From NCBI RefSeq assembly GCF_029982035.1, contig NZ_CP104166.1:806001-870000 (forward strand): DNA of 64,000 bases, written 5' to 3'. The translations under genes were made by a program, and so were the position numbers. Source of the DNA: Megaera polyxenophila (GTDB lineage: Bacteria > Pseudomonadota > Alphaproteobacteria > Rickettsiales > Rickettsiaceae). A model generated the notes under the pieces. The model did not search any database. It was given only the letters and a program-made list of their open reading frames with translations, and was not told the origin of the DNA. Positions 18,187 through 25,482 of this stretch are shown here, piece by piece. Within the stretch, counting starts at the first letter, position 1. Each line of letters opens with the position of its first letter.

Positions 18187-18429
18187 TAGATCAAGTAACC
18201 CAACCAGTGTAGTCCTGCTCCACTCTTCCAGATAACTTAAGGATACGTCGGTGCCCTTTATCCTGTATTCCCGATCAATACCGGGAACAAGTATCACCTC
18301 ACGATTCATGCTCATTATACTAAAGGAAAGAAACAGGTTGCTAAACAACAGGATTCCGGTAACAATCATGATTATGTTCCGTTGCTTCGTTACTTTTTCA
18401 AGAACCGTCATAAGCCTTGTATCTTCCAT

Positions 18430-18714
18430 TTAGAAAAATCTCCTCATATGCGATTGTGGTAGGTTTTTACCTCCTATTATCCCGGCAAACGGTAAATGCC
18501 AGTAAATCCATCTCTGCCACCTCCCCTTATGCCAGATAATCCCAAATGCCCTCCCTAAAGCATAACCTCCGACAAACGAAATTATCCCTATCGGCATACT
18601 GAATAATATCCACATTAAAAGCATTGCTACTCCTCCCCCGATAACGCCAAAAAAGGAAGAGCCCATTATTCTTACGGGTCTGTTCAGGCATTTACTTAAA
18701 TATATTCGTTCCAT
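18430..18714 (-). CDS. traL: TraL, F-type pilus assembly membrane protein
   Basis: From the ATG at 18714 (MERIYLSKCLNRPVRIMGSS) the product is 94 residues, close to F TraL (91). It has the TraL pattern of a short basic start, two adjacent hydrophobic segments (VIGGGVAMLLMWILFSM and IGIISFVGGYALG) and a basic tail ending in SHMRRFF. It lies between traA and traE in the canonical order and is one base from the traE start. Confidence 0.88.
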   Translation of the reverse strand: MERIYLSKCLNRPVRIMGSSFFGVIGGGVAMLLMWILFSMPIGIISFVGGYALGRAFGIIWHKGRWQRWIYWHLPFAGIIGGKNLPQSHMRRFF

Positions 18715-18736
18715 GATATGTAACTCCCCTGCTAAT

Positions 18737-19081
18737 TTAGACAATACCGAATGCTTTTTCCGCCGCTTTAATCAGGAGTCCGCCAAGAGCCATACCACCG
18801 GCAGCACCGGCTATTTTTGTTTTTGGCTCTCCCGGAGTAAAAGCAAGGCCTGCAACTCCGCCTATGAATATTGCTACCGGTGTATACACCTTGCTAAAGG
18901 CAACTACCGGCTCAAAAAAAGCCTTTCCTCCTGCATCCAGATCAATCGCCCAAGCCTCCGGAATAAACACGGAAATTAACGCGCAAAAAGTTACGATTAT
19001 TCTTCCAGAATGCAGCTTTTTTATTATTTTAAGAAACTTTCTGTCTCGTTTATTCTTATAAACCAATTGTTTGTAGCTCAT
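18737..19081 (-). CDS. traA: TraA-like pilin precursor
   Basis: The 114-residue precursor has a long basic leader and a signal-like segment (ALISVFIPEAWA), then a mature part of about 65 residues with two hydrophobic segments (YTPVAIFIGGVAGLAF and IAGAAGGMALGGLLI) split by a short charged turn. This is the build of F-type and VirB2-type pilins. Position just before traL supports the call. Cleavage after AWA is inferred. Confidence 0.78.
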   Translation of the reverse strand: MSYKQLVYKNKRDRKFLKIIKKLHSGRIIVTFCALISVFIPEAWAIDLDAGGKAFFEPVVAFSKVYTPVAIFIGGVAGLAFTPGEPKTKIAGAAGGMALGGLLIKAAEKAFGIV

Positions 19082-19089
19082 TTTTATTC

Positions 19090-19293
19090 TTACTCTTTAG
19101 TTAAATTGTTTAGAAAAATAGATTTACCAAACCCCGTTGGGATTCTTGCTATTATCTCATGGAATTTTCCATGGTATCTTTCACCGGTAAGCTTTCGATC
19201 ACGCTTCATACAAGCCATCTTGAACTCCCACAAATTTCTAAAATCTTGCAGGAGGATATATCCTAAAAATTCCTCCTTCTTCTCTTTGCTCAT
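19090..19293 (-). CDS. Unknown small protein upstream of traA
   Basis: The 67-residue charged protein (starts MSKEKKEEFLGYILL, ends FLNNLTKE) lies 8 bases before traA in the same direction. I see no known motif, signal or membrane segment. The segment RIPTGFGKSIFL resembles a P-loop only superficially. The position suggests it is co-transcribed with the pilin. Confidence 0.5.
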   Translation of the reverse strand: MSKEKKEEFLGYILLQDFRNLWEFKMACMKRDRKLTGERYHGKFHEIIARIPTGFGKSIFLNNLTKE

Positions 19294-19403
19294 CTATTTT
19301 TACTCCCTTCAGTTAATTTGATTTATTTACGCATACCCTTTCTTTAACAGGGATTTAATAAGGGTATTGATTATGTCCTGATGATACCCCTATAGCAGTG
19401 CGT

Positions 19404-19676
19404 CTAAATTTTCTTGCTACCTTGCAGACTGTTATCACTTTTTTCAAACTCTTCGTAAAAATATGGTATCTCATGCTCCAGAGCTTTAGCTATTAGCATT
19501 AATCTCGAAGCAGAAACCCGATTCGTTCCGTTTTCATACTTTTGTAGTTGTTGATAGGTTACATCGATTACTTTTGATAACTCAGCACGACTCAATCCTT
19601 TTGCCAGACGAAGGAAATAGATTTTCCTACCGATGAATTTATCTATTTGCTCTAAATAACTGCTTTTTCGTCCCAT
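19404..19676 (-). CDS. XRE-family regulator at the head of the tra operon
   Basis: The 90-residue protein has a Cro/C1-type HTH: IGRKIYFLRLAKGLSRAELS then VTYQQLQKYENGTNRVSA and a LMLIAKAL helix. Such regulators are common in alphaproteobacteria. As the first gene upstream of the pilin genes it probably controls the transfer operon, though no operator is defined here. Confidence 0.85.
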   Translation of the reverse strand: MGRKSSYLEQIDKFIGRKIYFLRLAKGLSRAELSKVIDVTYQQLQKYENGTNRVSASRLMLIAKALEHEIPYFYEEFEKSDNSLQGSKKI

Positions 19677-19707
19677 GACTGTTCCTCCCTTTTATTGTCA
19701 GTTTTTA

Positions 19708-21357
19708 TCAAATATTAATTCGCAGCTTTCCATAAAAGCTGTTTCCCAAATAACGCCTGTAACGTGCCTGCTCATAACCGGCACTTGCCTCAAACCTTGA
19801 GTATGCAATCCCTATACTTGCTCCAAGTCTGTATGAATCTTTCAGCACAGGTATCCTGTAATCGGAAAGAACCAGCCCGCCGCTATTCCTTATCTTTAGT
19901 CTGTTTGATTTAGGGGAAAATCCTGCTTCATACGCTGCTTTGATTTCAGGGATCAATTGGCATTCTCCAACTTGAAAAATCCCCGTTATAGCAATTCCTC
20001 CCTTAATTGCAGGTCTTCGAATAGCAAGCTTTTCAATCTTCAGATTTCCCTGATCCTTGCCCTTGAATCTTATGGTCTCATAAGAAATGCCAAGGTTTGG
20101 AACGACAAAGAGTTTAGCTATAGGGTAATAATAATCAGCTACTAGAGATCCCCCGAGTAATTCCCCTTTTAATTTGAATCTGTTATTGCCGTTAATCAGG
20201 GAGTAATAGTTGACTTTAGCATCAACCTGACCGAGCCTAACCTCACCGCCGAGTACCAGCCTTTCATTCATGTTGATACTTCCGTAAAGACTACCGATAA
20301 GTGATCCGATATCACCGCTAAACCTGCTACCGGTATTATTACTGATATTACTTACTACGGTTTCAGAAGTGGATTTTGGCGTAAGTTTTGTCCGGTTATG
20401 ATTTAGAGCAATACCAATGATGGTATCGTCATCCAACTTGCCGTCAAAACCTATAGATCCTCCCGCAGATTTCTGCTTTACTTCCAGAGAATCCTGAGAC
20501 TTGAATATGCCGCTTCCGTAGCTCCCCCGAACCCAGAGTCCGTAACCGGATTCCTCGTCTCCGCCGGATACACCCATATTGCCGGTATCAATCAGATACA
20601 GATGAGTAAGCCTGTCCGCTGTAGCTCCGGCAAAATTTGCCATATCGGAAAAGGCAACTCTGTTTACTGCTTCCACATACTTACCGGCTACGCTTCCTGC
20701 TATTATTTCAGCAGCTGTTATTATTTTTGCCTGCAGGCTACCAAGGTGTAGAATACGGATGGTTCGTGCGTCGTTAATATTAGCAAGTAAAGCTCTTGCT
20801 GCTTCAGGGGTTAGGTTTACTTGACTTAAACCCGCTAAAGCTATCAGATTCTCGGCAGTAAATGCTCCGCAACTCGATCCGTCGTTCTGCTGATGAACCC
20901 GCAAATCAACTATTTCGGCAGTCGGTAGTATCTTTTTTATAGCAGCGATGTACTGACCGCTCTCGCTATTTACTCCGCCGACGGGAGTGCCGAAAGAATC
21001 ATTGTAAAATACGATAATATTACCATCAAGCTTCCTCCTGATTACAATCCCTGTCCAGTGATTATTGCTTAAGTTTACAGGTATCAGAGCAGGTTTTCCT
21101 GCTTGTGCCTCAAGCAAAGCAGCTGCTACTACATCCTTGATCAATTCAGTGTTGCTTGGTACTGCAGGGGCAATATATACACTATCACCAAGGCGATTCC
21201 TGATAACATTCCTGATATCTGAATCATCATACCAGTAACTAATATTGGCAATTTGGGAATTAGCCTCAGCCGTATATGAATTTAATACTGCAAAACCTGT
21301 CATAATTATTAATAACCTTTTAATTTTAATTTCTCCTTTCCTGATCATAAAAATCAT
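19708..21357 (-). CDS. Autotransporter with a Ulp1-like (C48) cysteine protease passenger
   Basis: The 549-residue protein starts with a signal peptide (LLIIMTGFAVLNSYTAEA). Residues about 40-175 form a Ulp1/SENP-like domain with the full catalytic set in order: NNHWTG (His100), YNDSFG (Asp120), HQQNDGSSCGAF (Gln157, Cys163); the Gln-to-Cys spacing of six is that of the family. From about residue 270 to the end is an autotransporter beta-barrel (YGLWVRGSYGSG and alternating strands to GKLRINI). Ulp1-like enzymes cleave ubiquitin-like modifiers, and intracellular bacteria use them as effectors. Surface display or release of a host-directed protease is inferred. The gene lies between rep and the tra regulator. 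Confidence 0.82.
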   Translation of the reverse strand: MIFMIRKGEIKIKRLLIIMTGFAVLNSYTAEANSQIANISYWYDDSDIRNVIRNRLGDSVYIAPAVPSNTELIKDVVAAALLEAQAGKPALIPVNLSNNHWTGIVIRRKLDGNIIVFYNDSFGTPVGGVNSESGQYIAAIKKILPTAEIVDLRVHQQNDGSSCGAFTAENLIALAGLSQVNLTPEAARALLANINDARTIRILHLGSLQAKIITAAEIIAGSVAGKYVEAVNRVAFSDMANFAGATADRLTHLYLIDTGNMGVSGGDEESGYGLWVRGSYGSGIFKSQDSLEVKQKSAGGSIGFDGKLDDDTIIGIALNHNRTKLTPKSTSETVVSNISNNTGSRFSGDIGSLIGSLYGSINMNERLVLGGEVRLGQVDAKVNYYSLINGNNRFKLKGELLGGSLVADYYYPIAKLFVVPNLGISYETIRFKGKDQGNLKIEKLAIRRPAIKGGIAITGIFQVGECQLIPEIKAAYEAGFSPKSNRLKIRNSGGLVLSDYRIPVLKDSYRLGASIGIAYSRFEASAGYEQARYRRYLGNSFYGKLRINI

Positions 21358-21381
21358 ATTCCTTAACTCCGTGCGTATTTT

Positions 21382-22974
21382 TTACAGTTTGCTGTAGTAA
21401 GGTTTCTCATTTCCATAACCAAGGCCTACGGCAAAACCCATCCCTCCTGCTAATCTCACAATATGATGCATATAGTTATCTGATACCCAGTCCTTGATAA
21501 AACTGCTCGGAGCTTTTAAGGTTAATTTTCTTGAACTTGCATCAATACTTGCTTCCAGCTTGCTTATCCAATGCTGATCCAGTAATTCGCCCTGAGGTAC
21601 TAAATCAATAAACCTGCTTCGTACCGTTTCCCAGATATCACCGGATATTTGTAGTTCCTGTTCGGTGTTAACGGTTTGGTTATTTTTACTTGGAATACCA
21701 GGATTACTAAACTCATAGTCAGATAAGCTTTTTTCTTTTGCGTCCGGTGTAACGATTTGTAATTTGCTAATAAACCCGGAATCTGCTTCATCAAAACTAA
21801 TCCGGTTATGAGTAGATTGAACCTGCTTCAGGATGATTTCCTCATCCGTTTTGCTAAGTTCCATATGTTTATCAAGATTTAAGATAATGACTCCTTCCCG
21901 GACATTAATCGATTTATAAGCCTTAAGCAGGTTATAGGCCTTGTCTTGAGACAGCACCGCTGCTATCAGCTTTTTAAAACGTTGTTGCGGTGATACTTCC
22001 GGGTTATTTTCTATTTCAGTAAGGTATTGTTCTTTTGCTTCAAAGCTGATTTCATCCTCTGTCATATTGTTCCTTATTCTAAAATTATCGTTATTAACTT
22101 TTTCCGGTTGCCTTTTCTCATAGGTAAAAACCTTTCCCATATAGTTTAAAAAAGCTTTCCTGCTTTTAAAAAACCTGTCAGTTAGACGTCTTGCCATGTC
22201 CTGCAGTATTTCATTCATTACCCGAAGAGAAAATTCACGTTTTGATAATGACTGCAATTGATGACAGTCTTTCTGGGTTAAGGGATAAAAGTCTTTCAAA
22301 CTTTTTGCGCTCTTGTCGGATATTGCAGCAAAAGAATTTTTGCAAAAATTAGATGTAGATTCTCTAGATTGAGATTCGCTCTCTTGTGCGCTTACCTCTC
22401 CTCTTTCAGTAGTACCTGAACCCGTAGATCTAGATCTATCTTTATTATTCTCTTCTTTATTCTTATCTATTCCTTGCAAACGAGGAGAGGGTGATACTAA
22501 AAAGTGGGAAGCATCAACTTTTTTAGAACTAAAAAAAAGTGGTTTACAGGAGTTTGAGCTATCCTGATTCTTACTTTCAGATAGCTGTAACGAATCCTTA
22601 TTCAAATCAATAAAAAGCCTGTTATTATATTCTTGTCCCCTTAAAGTTACATTGCGGAATATTCGGGTAATAATTCCCATCGTTTCAAGTTTGACAAGAA
22701 CTTTACGAATTTTCTCCCGATTAAAACCAAACTTGCGTTCAAAATGAGCGTATGAAGTTTGCCATATATCTTCAGGAAATTTAGGTACGTAAGATATCTG
22801 ACCGGTGATCGGGTCTCTGATTTCCTTAGGTCTATACCAGTAAACTATTTCAGATAGTATCGAGATCAAGGGCAGATCAGGTGATCCCCTACCGTTAGTA
22901 AACCTTACATACCATTCATCAGGGATGATATTTCCTCTGAAATTGTACTGATTATCAAGCGGTAACATTTCCAT
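21382..22974 (-). CDS. DnaA_N-type replication initiator of rickettsial plasmids and elements
   Basis: The 530-residue protein has an N-terminal winged-helix region (FERKFGFNREKIRKVLVKLE, then GIITRIFRNVTLRG), a low-complexity Ser-rich linker near residues 150-230, and a C-terminal DnaA domain I-like segment (IWETVRSRFIDLVPQ ... LTLKAPSSFIKDWVSDNY). It lacks the AAA+ and DNA-binding parts of chromosomal DnaA. This layout is that of the DnaA-like Rep proteins on Rickettsia plasmids and integrated elements. It suggests that the element replicates, or once replicated, as a plasmid. Confidence 0.7.
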   Translation of the reverse strand: MEMLPLDNQYNFRGNIIPDEWYVRFTNGRGSPDLPLISILSEIVYWYRPKEIRDPITGQISYVPKFPEDIWQTSYAHFERKFGFNREKIRKVLVKLETMGIITRIFRNVTLRGQEYNNRLFIDLNKDSLQLSESKNQDSSNSCKPLFFSSKKVDASHFLVSPSPRLQGIDKNKEENNKDRSRSTGSGTTERGEVSAQESESQSRESTSNFCKNSFAAISDKSAKSLKDFYPLTQKDCHQLQSLSKREFSLRVMNEILQDMARRLTDRFFKSRKAFLNYMGKVFTYEKRQPEKVNNDNFRIRNNMTEDEISFEAKEQYLTEIENNPEVSPQQRFKKLIAAVLSQDKAYNLLKAYKSINVREGVIILNLDKHMELSKTDEEIILKQVQSTHNRISFDEADSGFISKLQIVTPDAKEKSLSDYEFSNPGIPSKNNQTVNTEQELQISGDIWETVRSRFIDLVPQGELLDQHWISKLEASIDASSRKLTLKAPSSFIKDWVSDNYMHHIVRLAGGMGFAVGLGYGNEKPYYSKL

Positions 22975-22975
22975 A

Positions 22976-23458
22976 TCAACATACCTCCGCTTCCGATAAA
23001 TCAGTTAAACCGGTAATATTTAACCTGATATCCAGTTCTTTATGAATTTGATATCCTACGGTAATTTCCCGAAAAGAGCGGGTTAGTATACCTGACCTGT
23101 GTAAATGGCATGATGCTTTGATATCCAGTTCTTTATGAATTTGATAGCCTACGGTAATTTCCCGAAAAGAGCGGGTTATTATACCTGTCCTGTGTAAATG
23201 GCATGATGCTTTTTGCATATCTATTTTGCTCATACCGAACTTTTTTCGGAAATGTGCAAAACAGTCTGTTAATACGAAATCCTCTCTATAATTACCGCTC
23301 TCATATCTTAAATATAAAAGCTCGGTTATAATTACTGCTTCCGGCAATCTAAATTGGCATGGTGCAAAGATCGAGCCGTAAGATTGAAAAAAAGGTAAAT
23401 TATTTTTAGTCGGGTTAGCAGCTTTATTGCACCCGTTTGCTTTTTGTGTTATGGTCAT
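22976..23458 (-). CDS. Truncated Rep paralog with an internal tandem repeat
   Basis: The 160-residue protein resembles the N-terminal winged-helix part of the neighbouring initiator: FAHFRKKFGMSKIDMQKAS and GIITRSFREITVGYQIHKE correspond to its FERKFG and GIITRIFRNVT segments. It lacks the linker and DnaA_N domain. A 31-residue unit (KASCHLHRTGI... to KELDI) occurs twice in tandem. It stops 2 bases before the initiator start. It may be a regulator of replication or a decayed duplicate. Confidence 0.55.
   Translation of the reverse strand: MTITQKANGCNKAANPTKNNLPFFQSYGSIFAPCQFRLPEAVIITELLYLRYESGNYREDFVLTDCFAHFRKKFGMSKIDMQKASCHLHRTGIITRSFREITVGYQIHKELDIKASCHLHRSGILTRSFREITVGYQIHKELDIRLNITGLTDLSEAEVC
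23027..23212. repeat. Tandem duplication, two units of 93 bp
   Basis: The unit 23027-23119 is repeated at 23120-23212 with only a few mismatches. The unit length is a multiple of three, so the reading frame of the Rep paralog is kept and 31 residues are doubled. The near identity points to a recent slippage event. Confidence 0.9.
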
Positions 23459-23760
23459 ATCCGCAATCTTGTTTGGTTAAAACTCAGGTTTGCTTATTTG
23501 CTCGCCATAGATATCTTTCAGGTTTTGTAGGACTCAAGTAAGATACCGGGCGGGCATTTATCTTGTTTATTTAACTAGGTCATAATTTTTACTTAATACT
23601 TGGTTTGGTTCTAATTTTTTATACAACTATAAGTCCATAAAAACCTATAAGTGATTTCTTAAGAATATCCGGATAACTAATACTTGAAAACCCCGATTTA
23701 TAACAGGCAACCCTAAATTCTATTGACTTCCCTAAAACAAGCCAAAAATTATTTTAAATC

Positions 23761-23777
23761 GTTGTGCCGGACGCAAC
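23761..23777. promoter_or_regulatory. Palindromic site 1 (GTTGTG-N5-CGCAAC)
   Basis: The sequence GTTGTGCCGGACGCAAC lies just downstream of the small HTH gene. It has the same half-sites and the same 5-base spacer as the site at 24120-24136. It is GC-rich in an otherwise AT-rich gap (23459-23780), which shows no gene. Candidate operator or replication-control site; inferred. Confidence 0.45.
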
Positions 23778-23780
23778 CTT

Positions 23781-24044
23781 TTATCTAAAAGAATCAGCAT
23801 GTAATTCTTCTCTAGGAAGAATATTTTTTTCAAGTTCCACATCAAATATCTGATCAGTCAGTCTATAAAAATCATTTGCCGAAACTGCTCCTCTTGTTAC
23901 AAGGTAAATCTTTGTCATAACAGGGGCTTTTGGTATAGAACCTTCATGTATGTATCTAAAAACTGCGCTCTTGTTTACACCTATTATTTCTGCAAATTCT
24001 GGAATTGATAATTTCTCTAGTTTAAGAAATTTTTCTAGACGCAT
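23781..24044 (-). CDS. Small HTH DNA-binding protein (Cro/YdaS-like)
   Basis: The 87-residue protein begins MRLEKFLKLEKLSIPEFAEI and has an HTH, EFAEIIGVNKSAVFRYIHEG, followed by IPKAPVMTKIYLVTRGAV. This is typical of short Cro-like regulators of phages and plasmids. It is flanked on both sides by matching palindromes, which suggests self-regulation or control of replication genes. Confidence 0.75.
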   Translation of the reverse strand: MRLEKFLKLEKLSIPEFAEIIGVNKSAVFRYIHEGSIPKAPVMTKIYLVTRGAVSANDFYRLTDQIFDVELEKNILPREELHADSFR

Positions 24045-24119
24045 AAAATGCTGAATCTTAAGTTAATTATCCCTATAGAAAACCACGTGGTGATGATAAT
24101 TACAAAGAATTTTAAAATG

Positions 24120-24136
24120 GTTGCGAGCAGCGCAAC
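24120..24136. promoter_or_regulatory. Palindromic site 2 (GTTGCG-N5-CGCAAC)
   Basis: The perfect inverted repeat GTTGCGAGCAGCGCAAC lies 76 bases upstream of the HTH gene, in the gap between it and the divergent gene at 24317. A half-site GTTGCG follows at 24231. The match in half-sites and spacer to site 1 supports a shared binding protein, most simply the HTH protein between them. Confidence 0.5.
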
Positions 24137-24316
24137 CACCTCATTAAATAATTAACGGAAATAAAATTCGTAAATCCTTATAAATACTCACATTCAGGTT
24201 AATTAAACAGGGCAACTTACCGGTATTTTGGTTGCGTGCCGTAAATACCGATTGCAAAGACTATTAACCTATTGAACTATTGACTAAAGAAATTGTATAT
24301 AAGTGATATAAACAAT

Positions 24317-24598
24317 ATGAAAAAAATCAGGTATACCGAATCTACTACAACAATTACTTTAACTCATAAACAAAGGGCATCTGTTGCCAAAACATTATCG
24401 GTAACAGAAGAGCATTTTCTTGATTCAATAAAAACTGGTAGGTCACAACATGAAATATTTAATGGGATAGCAGCTAGTATCCTGGCATCTTGTCCGGATC
24501 AAATAGACGAAAAAGAATCAAGAAAATTAGCACGTAACTTGATAGGTTTTTGCCAAAAAATTATTGATCTTCAAATAAAACAGGATTTGCTGGATTAA
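24317..24598 (+). CDS. Unknown small protein divergent from the HTH gene
   Basis: I choose the ATG at 24317 (MKKIRYTESTTTITLTHKQR), giving about 93 residues; an upstream TTG would add 8. The protein is hydrophilic and mostly helical, with no signal or membrane segment. I recognise no family. The AT-rich composition fits a native rickettsial or old element gene. Confidence 0.45.
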   Translation: MKKIRYTESTTTITLTHKQRASVAKTLSVTEEHFLDSIKTGRSQHEIFNGIAASILASCPDQIDEKESRKLARNLIGFCQKIIDLQIKQDLLD

Positions 24599-24739
24599 AT
24601 AGACAAAATCAGTTATTTGTCCTTTATTAATACCGTTTATATTATAAATTAGTTAGTATCCATCAATTACTTTCCACTTTATAAACTCCTATAATAACCA
24701 TCTCAATTTTTCTAACTAAAAACTTGACTCGTTATTACT

Positions 24740-25340
24740 TTTATTCATCATGTATCAGAATTGGGATTAATTCTTAGAACCTATTTTAAAAGTTCTGCAG
24801 GCATTAAGGTAAAATGCTTAAGCTTAATACGTGGAGACATGTACCCTACGAATATAAGGGATCAAGAATGGTTTTTAAAAACCTGTTGTTACCCAAGAAA
24901 AAAAGAGATTCATGATATATGGATACATAGATCAGAGAGAAAGTTGCTAAAAAGTCAACGCCGACTGTAAGAATTATCGAGATTCAATCTGTTAAGACTA
25001 GTCAAAAGGGGATCTATAGTATATGATGCCGGTAAAAAAGTTAAGGGTAGAAATCGTCATATAACTACAAATATTCTTGGTTTAGCATTATCATGCGAAA
25101 TACAGGTATTTAACGTCCAGGATCGTGATGGTACCAAAAGAAGTGCTCGTAAAAACTAGGGCAAAATATCCTACTTAACTTTAAGTTTACTTGCAATTGC
25201 TCGTAAAATTATTGATCAAATATATTTTTAGGTAATTCTTAAACGTTGGATAGTTGAAAGTACTCTTGGTTGGTTTAATAATTTTAAGCAAATGAAGGGA
25301 CTATGAACATTCGATATGATTGCTATTACGTTGAAAGCGC
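24740..25340 (+). pseudogene. Decayed IS5-type transposase
   Basis: Several frames with stops and shifts carry recognisable IS5-family pieces in order: KGSRMVFKNLLLP, then SIYDAGKKVKGRNRHI, LGLALSCEIQVFNVQDRDG and RWIVESTLGWFNNFKQM. These correspond to the catalytic core and C-terminal region of the IS1031-like group. At least four disruptions are visible, so this is an old, dead copy. Confidence 0.75.
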
Positions 25341-25482
25341 TAACTGATCCTTAAAAAACTTTCAAGAGAGGTTCTTAGGACCATTAATTAGTTTCTGATG
25401 TAAAAAACGTGGATAAAAACAACCTTAACATTTACAAATTAGCTTATAACTTATTATTAAAAATCAATTTAATAAAAACACT

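Larger units (their letters stand above)
16699..18429 (-). pseudogene. traE: traE, interrupted by an IS630-family element
   Basis: The 5' part (18429 to 18187) encodes the inner-membrane anchor (IIMIVTGILLFSNLFLSFSI) and SLSYLEEWSRTTLVGLLDL. The 3' part (17055 to 16699) continues TPNNVLHKKYMILRH to the end. Removing the IS and one TA gives exactly 200 codons and restores the conserved LLDLTP segment (F TraE 188 residues). As it stands the gene is split and a functional TraE is unlikely. TraE is a VirB8-like pilus assembly protein. Its 3' end overlaps traK. Confidence 0.9.

Noticed and set aside
19090..19293. P-loop ATPase fragment (RIPTGFGKSIFL)
   Set aside because: The spacing does not fit a Walker A and the protein is too short for a nucleotide-binding fold.
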